A stretch of DNA of 64,000 nt from Lentzea sp. NBRC 105346 (GTDB taxonomy: Bacteria > Actinomycetota > Actinomycetes > Mycobacteriales > Pseudonocardiaceae). The stretch is from the NCBI RefSeq assembly GCF_030269605.1, contig NZ_BSTQ01000015.1, forward strand, positions 186,001 to 250,000, in the 5' to 3' direction. Position numbers and translations under genes: made by a program. A model generated the notes under the pieces. It was not told the DNA's origin, did not search any database, and worked only from the letters and a program-made list of their open reading frames with translations. Shown piece by piece: positions 32,469-41,155 of the stretch (position 1 is the stretch's first letter; the number at the start of each line of letters is the position of its first letter).

Positions 32469-33535
32469 CTGAACCGGGCCGCCACCTTGGCGGGGGAGGG
32501 CATCGCGGAGATCTCCGCGCTGACCTCCTTCGCCGCCCGCGCCAGCCCGTTGTCGGTGACGAGCCGGCCCAGCAGTTCGGACGTGACCTCCGAGGCCCGC
32601 GCGGTCAGCCCGGCACCGCGGGCGGTGACAAGGCGTGCGTGCCGCGTGCGGTCACCGACACCGGGTTCGACGAGTTGCGGGACACCGGCGGTGAGTGCGG
32701 CGAGCAACGTGCCGGCGCCGCCGTGGTGCACGACCGCGGCACACCGCGGGAGCACACGCGGCAACGACACCCAGTCGACCCCGCGGACGTTGCCCGGCAA
32801 CGAACCCGAGGGGCGGATGACGACGAACTCGGCGTCGACCTGGGGTGCCACCTTGAGCACGGCCTCCATCATGCGACCGCCGCCCGGTCCCGCGACCGTG
32901 CTGCGGGACACCAGGATCCGCGGCCGCTCCGGACGTTCGCGCAGCCAGTCCGGCGTGGTCCCGTCGCCGGCGTAGGGCACGAACCGCATCGGCCAGCCGC
33001 CGCTGAACTCGACGACGCTCGGCGGCGCCGTGCGGAGCACGGTGGCGGGCTCCGGGAAGGCGGTGCGGGGACGCATCCTGGTCAGGACGGCGGCCGTCAG
33101 CGTGGCGCCGTCGAACAACGAGATGTCGTGCACGACCGCGGGAATCCCGTGATGGGCGGCGACGACCGTGCCGGCTCCGGCGAGCGCGTCGTGCACGACG
33201 ACGTCCGGCAGCCAGCGTTCGGCGAGCGCGAAGACGCCGGGCAGCATGTGTTTGCCGATGGCCGCGAACAGGTGCGACACGAACCGCAGGTCGCCTTCGC
33301 CGCGGAGTTCCGAACGCGCGGCCAGCGGATGGGCGAGCGAGGTGCGCAGCGCGAGGCGTCCCATGTGGACGGCCGGGACGACGTCCTCCACGGCGAGCCC
33401 GGACTCGCGGACCTTCAGGGCTTCGCCACCGGTCGCGAGCAGCACGTCGTGGCCGGCGCGACGCAGCGCCTGTGCCAGTGGTACCAACGGAAACACGTGC
33501 CCCAGCAGTGGAGCCGCAACGACCAGCACCCGCAT
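32447..33535 (-). CDS. MGT/EryCIII-type glycosyltransferase
   Basis: GT-B fold glycosyltransferase (GT1-like) of 362 residues. The N-terminus MRVLVVAAPLLGHVFPLVPLA and the donor-binding motif VVHHGGAGTLLAALTAGVPQ (near residue 280-299) identify the macrolide/UGT family that glycosylates small molecules. The ATG at 33535 has GGGGGTGG just upstream. The acceptor is unknown; it is neither in the NRPS nor in the lanthipeptide operon by transcription direction and spacing, though it lies between them. The 3' end overlaps the ATP-grasp gene by 22 bp. Confidence 0.86.
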   Translation of the reverse strand: MRVLVVAAPLLGHVFPLVPLAQALRRAGHDVLLATGGEALKVRESGLAVEDVVPAVHMGRLALRTSLAHPLAARSELRGEGDLRFVSHLFAAIGKHMLPGVFALAERWLPDVVVHDALAGAGTVVAAHHGIPAVVHDISLFDGATLTAAVLTRMRPRTAFPEPATVLRTAPPSVVEFSGGWPMRFVPYAGDGTTPDWLRERPERPRILVSRSTVAGPGGGRMMEAVLKVAPQVDAEFVVIRPSGSLPGNVRGVDWVSLPRVLPRCAAVVHHGGAGTLLAALTAGVPQLVEPGVGDRTRHARLVTARGAGLTARASEVTSELLGRLVTDNGLARAAKEVSAEISAMPSPAKVAARFSQLAHRH

Positions 33536-33567
33536 GCCACCCACCCCCGGTGACCAGGCTAGCCGGG

Positions 33568-33972
33568 TTACTCGGCGAAGAGCCCCCGCAAGGCGCTGTC
33601 GATGTCGAGGAAATCGCCCTCGCGGCCGGGTGCGACCACGTCGTACGAGCTGTTCAGAAACGCCTGCAGACTACCGACCGGCACGTGGAAGACGGCGTGC
33701 TCGTCGTCGGAGTACAGCTCGAGGATCGCGGCGCGCGCGGTGAACGGCCGCAGCCGCACGTCACCCTCGCCGGTCGCGGCCACCAGACCGTCGGCGAGCA
33801 GGTCGCGGCTCACCAGCCACACCGTGGCCTGGTCGGCCATGCGGAACGTCATCGAGACGGCGTGGGGTTCGTCGGCGCGGTAGCCGAGCTCGACCGGGAC
33901 CGGCGCCGGGCGCCCGTCCGGTCCGATGAACTCGAAGACGGTTTCGATGCCGACCCGCGTCGTGTTCGCCAT
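33568..33972 (-). CDS. SsgA-like sporulation/cell-division regulator
   Basis: SALP-family protein of 134 residues, limited to morphologically complex actinobacteria, where members position FtsZ or control septum peptidoglycan. Typical segments are VELGYRADEPHAVSMTF, VWLVSRDLLADGL, GEGDVRLRP and VFHVPVGSLQAFL (these follow the SsgB pattern). The ATG at 33972 with GGAGAG upstream is preferred to the ATG at 34002. It is 66 bp downstream of the FAD-oxidase gene on the same strand, and may be a separate unit. Confidence 0.88.
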   Translation of the reverse strand: MANTTRVGIETVFEFIGPDGRPAPVPVELGYRADEPHAVSMTFRMADQATVWLVSRDLLADGLVAATGEGDVRLRPFTARAAILELYSDDEHAVFHVPVGSLQAFLNSSYDVVAPGREGDFLDIDSALRGLFAE

Positions 33973-34038
33973 GCGCCGCTCTCCGTCCGATCCCGTCGAC
34001 ATACTTCATCAGACGCACGGATGGTGGCCCAGATACGT

Positions 34039-35346
34039 TCAATCGATTTTCACGGACTGGGCGAAGTGGAAGACGTTTCTCGGGTCGTACCGCCGCTTCA
34101 GGGCCTTCAACCGATCAAGGTTCGCGCCGTAATAGCTGGTCAGCGGGTCGGGCAGGTTGGGGTCGGGAAAATTGGCGTAGCAGCGGCCGGTCCCGTGCGG
34201 GTGCAGTGTGCTCCAGCTCATGTCCAGCCACGCCAGCGCCTCGTGCCCGCGCCGGGCCGCGCCGACCGGTCCGACGAGCACCGTGTGCTTGACCAAGAAC
34301 TTCGGCGTGCGGTGGGCGAAGGCGGCCTCTGCTGCCTTGTGCGCGTACGCGCCGCCCCACGGCGTGAACGCCACCTCGCGCAGTTCGCCGTGAACCCGTC
34401 CGGTGACGAACGTTCGCAGGAGATCATCGATGGCGGTCGGCGGTATCTCTTCGTCGAAGAACTCGGTGCGGGCGGTGCACATGCCGGGCCGGTCGGTCGT
34501 GAGCGGGATGGCGACCGGGTCCAGCGCGGCCGCGTCCGCCGGGGTCGGGTGTCTGAGCGCGGCGTCCACCGCGTTGAGGTGCACGATTTGTTTTGTCGCC
34601 GGTTCTACGCCGATGCGGTCGAGCGCCCGTTCGTCGGGAACCGTGCCGATCAGGGTGATTTGGGGTTCCTCGTCGAGGTAGTCCGAGCCCCACAGGATCA
34701 GCTCGAGCGACACGTCGTCCGGCGCGTCCCACGGCCACTGCTGGATCAACGTCTTCGCGTGCCGCCATGGCCAGGTGAGGCGGACGTGCGTGCGCGGCGT
34801 CGATGGCACGGTCTCGAACACCGCTTTGGTGACGACGCCGAAGTTCCCGCCGCCCGCGCCGCGCAACGCCCACAGCAGGTCCGGCTCGTCGTCGGTGGAC
34901 ACGATGATGCCGTCCGCCAGCACGACCTCGGCTTCGACCAGGTGGTCGCACGTCAGCCCATGCCTGCGGCCGTGACTACCGAACCCGCCGCCGAGCGCCA
35001 CGCCGACCAGCCCGACGGAGGGGCACGACCCGGCGGGCACCAGCCGTTCTCTTGGCGCGAGCACTCTTGCCAGCTCACCCGTGCGCACGCCGGCGCCGAT
35101 CGTGACGCGCGTGCCGTTGGTGCTGATTTCTGTCGCGGGCGACATGTCGATCACCAGGTCCCGGCTGCTGGAGTAGCCGGCGTTGCTGTGCCCGCCGCCG
35201 CGGATCGCGAACTCCCAGTCGTTGGCCTGTGCGATCTTCAGCGCTTCCGCCACGTCTTCCGCCGTGCGGCAGCGTGCGACGGTCTTCGGCAACACTTCTT
35301 CGGGGCGGCCGATGAACTGGTTGCGGGGCAACGTCGGCTCAAGCAT
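34039..35346 (-). CDS. BBE-type FAD-dependent oxidase, likely bicovalent
   Basis: Berberine-bridge-enzyme-like flavoprotein of 435 residues. The FAD domain has RGGGHSNAGYS, whose His (about residue 52) normally carries the 8-alpha bond. GSCPSVGLVGVALGGGFG provides Cys (about residue 108) for the second, 6-S-cysteinyl bond. The C-terminus has the BBE motif SYYGANLDRLKALKRRYDPRNVF (split: SYYGANLDRL, KALKRRYDPRNVF). Such enzymes oxidise alcohols, amines or C-C bonds with oxygen. It lacks a signal peptide. Its ATG overlaps the end of the lanT-type gene by 8 bp, so it is translated with the lanthipeptide operon and may tailor the peptide. Confidence 0.85.
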   Translation of the reverse strand: MLEPTLPRNQFIGRPEEVLPKTVARCRTAEDVAEALKIAQANDWEFAIRGGGHSNAGYSSSRDLVIDMSPATEISTNGTRVTIGAGVRTGELARVLAPRERLVPAGSCPSVGLVGVALGGGFGSHGRRHGLTCDHLVEAEVVLADGIIVSTDDEPDLLWALRGAGGGNFGVVTKAVFETVPSTPRTHVRLTWPWRHAKTLIQQWPWDAPDDVSLELILWGSDYLDEEPQITLIGTVPDERALDRIGVEPATKQIVHLNAVDAALRHPTPADAAALDPVAIPLTTDRPGMCTARTEFFDEEIPPTAIDDLLRTFVTGRVHGELREVAFTPWGGAYAHKAAEAAFAHRTPKFLVKHTVLVGPVGAARRGHEALAWLDMSWSTLHPHGTGRCYANFPDPNLPDPLTSYYGANLDRLKALKRRYDPRNVFHFAQSVKID

Positions 35347-37285
35347 CGGCGTACATCCGTGCCTGCAGGTCGTGCAGCTCGGCGTACCGCCCGCGTCTTT
35401 GGACGAGCTCGTCGTGCGTGCCCTGCTCGGCGAGCTCGCCCTCGTGCAACAGGTAGATGCGGTCGGCGTGCCGCACGCTGGCGAGCCGGTGCGTGATGAG
35501 CACGACGGTCCGTTCCTCGGCGAGCGTCCGCAACGACTCGTAGACGGCGAACTCGGCCTTGGCGTCCAGCGGCGCGGTCGGTTCGTCCCAGATCAGCAGC
35601 GGGGCGTCGCGGAACAATCCGCGAGCGACGGCGAGCCGCTGCCACTGCCCGCCTGATAGCTCCAGGCCGCCGCGGAACTGCTTGGACAACAACGTCTCCC
35701 AGTGCTTCGGCAGTCTGTTGACGACGTCGTCCGCTCCCGACTGCATTGCTGCTGTGGTCAGGGCCAGGTCTCCGGGATCTCGTCGGTCGTGCCTGCCGAC
35801 GCGGACGTTGGCGCGAGCCGTGTGCGGCCAGCGGATCGGGTCCTGCAGCACCATCATCACTTTGTCCGCGACGCTCGCCCGATTCAGGTCGCGCAGGTCG
35901 TGGCCGTCCCACCGCACGTGGCCTTGCGTGGGGGAGTAGAGGCCGGCGATCAGTTTGGCGAGGGTGGTCTTGCCGGATCCGTTCTCGCCTACCAGGGCGA
36001 TCGTCTGGCCGGGCTCGATGGCCAGGGACACGTCGCGCAGGGCCGGGGTGCCGCTCTCCGGGTACGTGAAGGTGACGCGCTCCAAGCACACCCGCCGCGA
36101 ATCCACGGCTCCGCGGGCGCTGCCGTTGGCGCTGGCACGTGCGCTCACGCGAGCGTCCCCGCCGCCAGGGGGACCCCCGTTTTCAACTCTGCCAGATGGG
36201 TCTGACAATTCCGGGCCCGCGGACCCGTCAACGGCCCGCTCACCCCCCGAACGTGCCGCCTCCAGGAACGTCAAGTAGTCCCCGACATACATGCCCTGCT
36301 CCACCAACTGATTGGCGGCCAGCACGAACCGGTTGAGCGCCGTAGTAGTAGCCCGGATAGCGATCACCGCGGTCCCGGCCACCGCCAGCGCCACCCACCC
36401 GCCGTGCACCATCAACCCGAGCACCAGATAGGTCACCGCCAACCCGGCCCCGGCCATAGCCCGCCCGGCCCCACGCACCCGCGCCTGAGCGACACCACGC
36501 CGAATGTCCTCGTCCCGCAACGGATCCGCGACATCCCGGTACTCCGCCAGCACGAACGGCTCCGCCTGACAAGCCCGGATCTCCGCGGCGGGCTCCCGTT
36601 CAGTAGCCAGCGAGGACACCATCTGCACCCGCCGATCGAGAGTCACGGCCCGCGCCGCGGAAACATAAGCCAGCTGAGCCGACCGCTGCACGGCCCACCC
36701 GTCGGGCAGCACAGCCAGCAGCAGCACGGGCAACAGCAGCGGATGCAGCACGGTCAGACTGCCCGCCGCGGCGACGATCCCGAGCAGCGACCCGATCAGC
36801 TCCACGAGGTTGTCGGCCGACCGTTCCAGGTAGAACAGCCCGCGGTCGCGCGCGCGGTGCATCTTGTCGTAGAACGCGGCGTCGTCGAACGCCGCCAGTT
36901 CCACCCCGAGACTCGCGCGGTACAGCCGTTCCTCGGCGACGCGCCGCACGGCAGGGGTGATGCGGGCGTGCGACAGGGCGACCCCGATGTCCATCAGGCC
37001 GCGCAGCCCGAATGCCGCGCCGACGACCAGCACCGACGGCAGGGCCGCACCCACGCCGCCGGTCAACAGCGATGTGAGCACGTCCGTCGTGGCGAACAGA
37101 CCGAACGCCGCGAAGAGCCCGGAGGCGACTTGCAGCACTAAAACCACCAGGGCCGGACGCGGTGCGGCCGCCCAGATCATCGACAGCACCGGCCCGGTCA
37201 CCCGCGGCAGGTCGCGCACTACGCGGCGCGGTGCGGTCGTCTGTTCCAGCTGCCAGTAGGGGACGTGCAGCTCACGGTCGTCCAC
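35339..37285 (-). CDS. ABC exporter of the lanthipeptide locus (LanT-like, no peptidase domain)
   Basis: Fused membrane/ATPase exporter of 648 residues. A membrane domain with about six spans (about residues 40-360) is followed by a 50-residue Gly/Ser/Ala-rich linker and the nucleotide-binding domain (Walker A GENGSGKTT, Q-loop LQDPIRWPHT, signature LSGGQWQR, Walker B LLIWDEPTAPLD, H-loop ITHRLAS). The N-terminal C39 peptidase domain found in many LanT proteins is absent, so leader removal must come from another protease. GTG 37285 is chosen for the GGAGGG before it; a longer frame reaches 37318. It lies 83 bp after lanM on the same strand. Confidence 0.87.
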   Translation of the reverse strand: MDDRELHVPYWQLEQTTAPRRVVRDLPRVTGPVLSMIWAAAPRPALVVLVLQVASGLFAAFGLFATTDVLTSLLTGGVGAALPSVLVVGAAFGLRGLMDIGVALSHARITPAVRRVAEERLYRASLGVELAAFDDAAFYDKMHRARDRGLFYLERSADNLVELIGSLLGIVAAAGSLTVLHPLLLPVLLLAVLPDGWAVQRSAQLAYVSAARAVTLDRRVQMVSSLATEREPAAEIRACQAEPFVLAEYRDVADPLRDEDIRRGVAQARVRGAGRAMAGAGLAVTYLVLGLMVHGGWVALAVAGTAVIAIRATTTALNRFVLAANQLVEQGMYVGDYLTFLEAARSGGERAVDGSAGPELSDPSGRVENGGPPGGGDARVSARASANGSARGAVDSRRVCLERVTFTYPESGTPALRDVSLAIEPGQTIALVGENGSGKTTLAKLIAGLYSPTQGHVRWDGHDLRDLNRASVADKVMMVLQDPIRWPHTARANVRVGRHDRRDPGDLALTTAAMQSGADDVVNRLPKHWETLLSKQFRGGLELSGGQWQRLAVARGLFRDAPLLIWDEPTAPLDAKAEFAVYESLRTLAEERTVVLITHRLASVRHADRIYLLHEGELAEQGTHDELVQRRGRYAELHDLQARMYADA

Positions 37286-37309
37286 CGGGACCCTCCGAAC
37301 GGGGAATGG

Positions 37310-37355
37310 GTAGCGCACCGCCGCACGCGAGGTGGGGGTTGCGGCGGCGCGCTAC
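37310..37355 (-). promoter_or_regulatory. Strong hairpin between lanM and lanT
   Basis: GTAGCGC-A-CCGCCGCA (37310-37325) pairs with TGCGGCGG-C-GCGCTAC (37340-37355), giving 15 base pairs with one mismatch and a G-rich loop. On the transcribed strand no U run follows, so it is probably not a simple terminator. It may stabilise the upstream lanA-lanM transcript or reduce expression of the exporter and oxidase. Confidence 0.6.
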
Positions 37356-37368
37356 CTGGAAGGCGAGG

Positions 37369-40149
37369 TCAGGGACCGTCGCCGAGTAACAGGACCGACG
37401 GCAGGTCGCAGTCGGGGTGCATACGCAGCAACTGGTACGCCACGCCACCTGAGCCGGACATGAGACTCGGTGAGTAGACCTCGCGCGCCAGCCCGGTGGT
37501 GGTGCCGTGTGCCTCCAGGCTGCCGATCACCCGCGCGGACACGGCCTCCCGGTCATGGCCGGCCGCGACGAGCAACTCCCATGTTCCGGAGTCGCCGTGG
37601 CACAACGTGTGCGTCCACCCGAAACCGTCCCGCTCAGCGGAAGCGGCTGCCCGCGAGAGCACATCGCGATAGCGATCGGAGTAACCCAGCAGGTCCGCGG
37701 CGGCGAGACCGACACCGACTGCGCCGTGACACCACGCCGCGACCAGCGACGAAGGCTCGCGCGGGTCACGCCAGCCGCCGCGCGCGACGTCGTACCAGGT
37801 CTCCTCGAACGCGGCCGCCCCGGCAACGAGCCGATCGAACCGGGTCTCGCCGGTGTGCAGGCCCAGCCGTGCGAGCGCCCACGCGATGCCGGTCGCACCA
37901 TGCGCGAACCCGCCGATTCCCGACGGCCAGTTCGGCACGGCCCAGCACACCTGATCCTTTGCAGGCCGCAACGCCGAAGCCGACAGCTCGCCGCCGATCC
38001 GCAACGCGAGCGACGCCCACCCCGCGCAGCCCGTCCGGTCGGCCAGCATCAGCAACGGCACGATCGCGCCCGCCGACCCGACCACGAGATCGGGGCCTTC
38101 GCTGGCGTCGATCGCCGCGGGCAGCTGACCCGCGATGAACAACGCGTCCTCGACGCTGTCGTGGCCGAGCCGGTCCAGCGTCAGCCAGCACCACACCTGC
38201 GACCCGAGCCCGATGTAACCGCCCGCGGGGTCGGGCCGCCGTTTGGTGTGCGTCGCCTGCTCGGCCCACCATTGCTGCGTCAGCCGCGCCGTGCGCAGAC
38301 ACCCGGCCAGCACTTCGTCGACATCGGGAACGGGATCGGCCCGCCCGGCGGAAACCTCACGCTGATACCCGGCCAGCAGCACGGCGACGCCCAGCGTCCC
38401 GCCGTACAGGTCGGGCGTCAGCGGGGTGGTCTGCCACCCGGACCGGTCGAGGATCGGCGCGAACCACGTGGCCGTGCCGTCGTCGCACCGCACCGCCGAA
38501 TCGACGAGCTCGCGGACCACGCCGGCCGCCAGCTCGCGCCGCCGTTTGTCCAGATTGGACAGATCGACCGGCGGAGCGTCCATCCGGTGCAGGTCCGGCG
38601 ACGCGCCCTGGTTGAGATAAGCGCTTACGAGGGCGGCGTGGGTGACCCGGCGTTCGAGCGCGAAGTCCGCGGTGCGCCAGTTGTTCAGCGCGGTCTGGAT
38701 CTGATCGACGCGAGGCCCGCACACCGTGCCCGCGGGCGTGTGCAGCCACCCCTCGGCCGGCGTCGTCGTGAACACCGGGATGTCACCGGTCAGCAGCTCG
38801 GCGACCTCGGCGGCGTGCACGGCCGACTCGGCCGGGCCCCTGGTGTTCATCGAATGCCGCGCCAGCAACGCCTGCGCCTTGGCGACCGCGGCGGGCTCGT
38901 CGTGCAGGCCGGCCGGGTGCCACAGCATGCGCGCGAGCTCGCTGTAGGCCTCGGAGTCGCGGACGACGACCCTGACCACACACGAAGTGAAGGCCTCTAA
39001 CAAAGGTGAGAGCTCGTCACGGGCGTCCAGGGCGTTGATCTGAGCGGCCATCTCGTCGAACCCGTCGACCACGCGCCCCCAGTAACGGGAGAGCTGCGGC
39101 TGCGGGTTCGGCAGGTTCAACGTCGGCCGCACGCGTTGCGGCACGATCTCGATGCGCGCCTCGTCGGTGCCCGCACCGACGAGTTCCGGCATACCGATCT
39201 CGGGCTGCTCATCGGGCAGCCCGCCCATGGCGGACCCGTCGACACCGCGCCAGCCCAGTCCCGCGCCGCGGCCGGGCAGCAGGCCCGTGCGCAACACCGT
39301 GCCGTTGAGCTGTTCCGCGACCAGGTCCGTGGCCTTGCCCGCCCCGGTCGGCGGATGCGGCGGCCGGGGCGTGAACACGCTTTCACAGTCCACCACAACG
39401 GGAATCGGCCCGTGCGCGATGATGTTCTCCGCGTGCAGGTCGGTGCCGGACACCAGCCGCATCACCGCCAGCCAGTGGCCGAGGTTGCGGTAGAACGACG
39501 GCAGCTCGTCGTCGGTGCAATACCGGTGCGGCACGTGCTCGGCCCAGCCATAACCGTTGCGCACCAACGCTTGCGGCACACGGATCGGTGTGTCCAGCGC
39601 GGCGAGCAAGTCGGCGAGCCGGGCGTCGACCTCCATCGGCCGCGGCTTGTAGACGACAGTCCGGTCCGCGCAGCGCAGCACGCAGACGGTGTGGCCGCCG
39701 CGGTGGCTGTCGCCCGCACCCATCTCGATCCCGAGCAGCTCACCCGCGGGCCGATCCGCGGCGAACCGCCGGGCCAGTGTTTCCACCGCGGCACAACGGT
39801 TCTCGACCACGACCTGCAGGCGGTCGACGAGGGTGGGGTAGTGCTGGGTGAGCTCGTGCCAGAACTCGGGCGTGGACGCCATCGCGACGAACTCGTTCCA
39901 CCGCCCCGCCGAGTCCCCGGCCGTGAGCCGTCCGGTGATGCGCGCGGCGTTGAGCTCCAGCACCAGCACGCGGTTCACCTTGCGCCGCACCGTGTCCAGC
40001 AGCGCGGCCTGGGCGGCGTCGAGAAGAACGGACCTCTCCGCCGCGACGAGATCGGCGATCCCGGCCAACCGGCCGGCCAGCCGGTGCAGTGCCGGTCTGA
40101 TGAGCCAGTCGAGTGTGCGGTCGAGCTCGCCGACCTCGTCAGTTCTCAT
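37369..40149 (-). CDS. lanM: Class II lanthipeptide synthetase LanM
   Basis: Bifunctional enzyme of 926 residues that dehydrates Ser/Thr and forms thioether rings in the precursor. The N-terminal DUF4135 dehydratase shows VYKPRPMEVDARL, GYGWAEHVPHR, GTDLHAENII and VVDCESVF, the kinase-like residues for phosphorylation and elimination. The C-terminal LanC cyclase shows YGGTLGVAVLL, GIGGFAHGATGIAWAL, AWCHGAVGVG and LCHGDSG, with zinc ligands Cys near 806 and Cys-His near 850-851. Both halves look complete. It starts 6 bp after the lanA stop codon, so it is probably translated by coupling. Length is normal to slightly short for LanM. Confidence 0.95.
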   Translation of the reverse strand: MRTDEVGELDRTLDWLIRPALHRLAGRLAGIADLVAAERSVLLDAAQAALLDTVRRKVNRVLVLELNAARITGRLTAGDSAGRWNEFVAMASTPEFWHELTQHYPTLVDRLQVVVENRCAAVETLARRFAADRPAGELLGIEMGAGDSHRGGHTVCVLRCADRTVVYKPRPMEVDARLADLLAALDTPIRVPQALVRNGYGWAEHVPHRYCTDDELPSFYRNLGHWLAVMRLVSGTDLHAENIIAHGPIPVVVDCESVFTPRPPHPPTGAGKATDLVAEQLNGTVLRTGLLPGRGAGLGWRGVDGSAMGGLPDEQPEIGMPELVGAGTDEARIEIVPQRVRPTLNLPNPQPQLSRYWGRVVDGFDEMAAQINALDARDELSPLLEAFTSCVVRVVVRDSEAYSELARMLWHPAGLHDEPAAVAKAQALLARHSMNTRGPAESAVHAAEVAELLTGDIPVFTTTPAEGWLHTPAGTVCGPRVDQIQTALNNWRTADFALERRVTHAALVSAYLNQGASPDLHRMDAPPVDLSNLDKRRRELAAGVVRELVDSAVRCDDGTATWFAPILDRSGWQTTPLTPDLYGGTLGVAVLLAGYQREVSAGRADPVPDVDEVLAGCLRTARLTQQWWAEQATHTKRRPDPAGGYIGLGSQVWCWLTLDRLGHDSVEDALFIAGQLPAAIDASEGPDLVVGSAGAIVPLLMLADRTGCAGWASLALRIGGELSASALRPAKDQVCWAVPNWPSGIGGFAHGATGIAWALARLGLHTGETRFDRLVAGAAAFEETWYDVARGGWRDPREPSSLVAAWCHGAVGVGLAAADLLGYSDRYRDVLSRAAASAERDGFGWTHTLCHGDSGTWELLVAAGHDREAVSARVIGSLEAHGTTTGLAREVYSPSLMSGSGGVAYQLLRMHPDCDLPSVLLLGDGP

Positions 40150-40155
40150 GCGGCG

Positions 40156-40344
40156 TCAGCAGCAGTAGACCGGACGCGACGCGGTGCACGCCGAGCAGCG
40201 GCTGCCGGGCGGGTTGCACGCGACGATATCGCCCTCGGCGAACTCACCGCTGGCGAACAGCGGGCCGGCCGGCCCCTCCAGGTCGAGACCCGAACGCCAC
40301 CGGGCCACGATCTCCTCGGCTTCCAGCAAGGTAGCGCTTGTCAT
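40156..40344 (-). CDS. lanA: Lanthipeptide precursor peptide LanA
   Basis: Precursor of 62 residues. An acidic, helical leader (MTSATLLEAEEIVARWRS, then GLDLEGPAGPLFASGEFAEGD to residue 39) precedes a Cys-rich core of about 23 residues. In the core, Cys 43, 50, 53, 61 and 62 and Ser/Thr 48, 51, 54 and 56 are the possible ring partners. The end reads ASRPVYCC. With four hydroxy residues and five Cys, at least one Cys cannot enter a thioether ring. A strong GGAGAGGGGAG ribosome site precedes the ATG. It lies directly before lanM and 73 bp after the SARP gene on the same strand. The leader cleavage site is not certain (near EGD). Confidence 0.9.
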   Translation of the reverse strand: MTSATLLEAEEIVARWRSGLDLEGPAGPLFASGEFAEGDIVACNPPGSRCSACTASRPVYCC

Positions 40345-40417
40345 GAAAACTCCCCTCTCCTTTGAGTTCAACGGGAACCAGACAGTAAGAACGGTCCGCA
40401 CACGCGGCCGCATACGA

Positions 40418-41155
40418 CTATTGGCGCGCCTCCCGGCGGACCATCTCGTGCAGCTCGATGGTCGCCCGGCTGGGCGGAACACCCAGCTCGGCGTCGAGGA
40501 CCGATGAGAGCTTCTGATAGGTCTCCAGCACCTCGCTGCGCCGCCCGGTCGCCCACAGCGCGAGCAAAAGCTGATGCCACAGGCGTTCCCGCAGCGGGTA
40601 CTTCACGACCAGTCCCTTGAGCAACGGCACGAGGTCGTGGTGATGGCCGAGGGAAAGCCTGGTGTCGATCAGTTCCTCGGTCGTCGTCATCCGCAGGTCC
40701 TCCAGCACCACGGCTTCGGCTTCGACGATCGACGGCATCGGCACGCCCTCCAGCACGTCGCCGCGCCACAACGAGAGCGCCGCCGCGAAACAGCCGGCCG
40801 CGTCGGCGACCGCGCCCGCCGCGCGGTGCCGTCGCCCGCGCGCCACGAGGTCGGAGAACCGTGAGGCGTCCACGTCGTCCGGGTCGGCGAGCATGAGGTA
40901 GCCGTCCGGCGCGGTCTCGATGAGCGGTTTGGGGCCCAGCAGGCGGCGCAGCTCGGTGATGTGCGACCGGACGTTCGCCGCGGCCGACGGCGGCGGGTGC
41001 CCGGACCACAGGCCGTCGATGATCCAGTCCAGCGACAGCAACCGGTTGGGACGCAGGGCGAACACGCCCAGCAGCACCCTGGCCATTCGCCGGGCGGGCC
41101 GCAGCACCGCGTCCGGTGTCTCGACCACCGGCCGTCCCAGCACCAAGACCGACAT
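40418..41155 (-). CDS. SARP/AfsR-type transcriptional activator
   Basis: Pathway activator of 245 residues. The N-terminal OmpR-like winged helix spans about residues 1-95 (RPNRLLSLDWIIDGLW and NVRSHITELRRLLG), and the bacterial transcriptional activation domain with TPR-like helices follows (about 100-245, GVPMPSIVEAEAVVLEDLR). No ATPase domain is fused. ATG 41155 follows GGGGGAAG. It is immediately upstream of lanA on the same strand and probably switches on the lanthipeptide operon. No clear heptameric direct repeats were seen in the 73 bp before lanA. Confidence 0.88.
   Translation of the reverse strand: MSVLVLGRPVVETPDAVLRPARRMARVLLGVFALRPNRLLSLDWIIDGLWSGHPPPSAAANVRSHITELRRLLGPKPLIETAPDGYLMLADPDDVDASRFSDLVARGRRHRAAGAVADAAGCFAAALSLWRGDVLEGVPMPSIVEAEAVVLEDLRMTTTEELIDTRLSLGHHHDLVPLLKGLVVKYPLRERLWHQLLLALWATGRRSEVLETYQKLSSVLDAELGVPPSRATIELHEMVRREARQ

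Noticed and set aside
40345..40417. SARP-type heptamer direct repeats before lanA
   Set aside because: GTTC-containing words occur, but the spacing is 14 and 6 bp and not 11 or 22 bp, so no convincing site.
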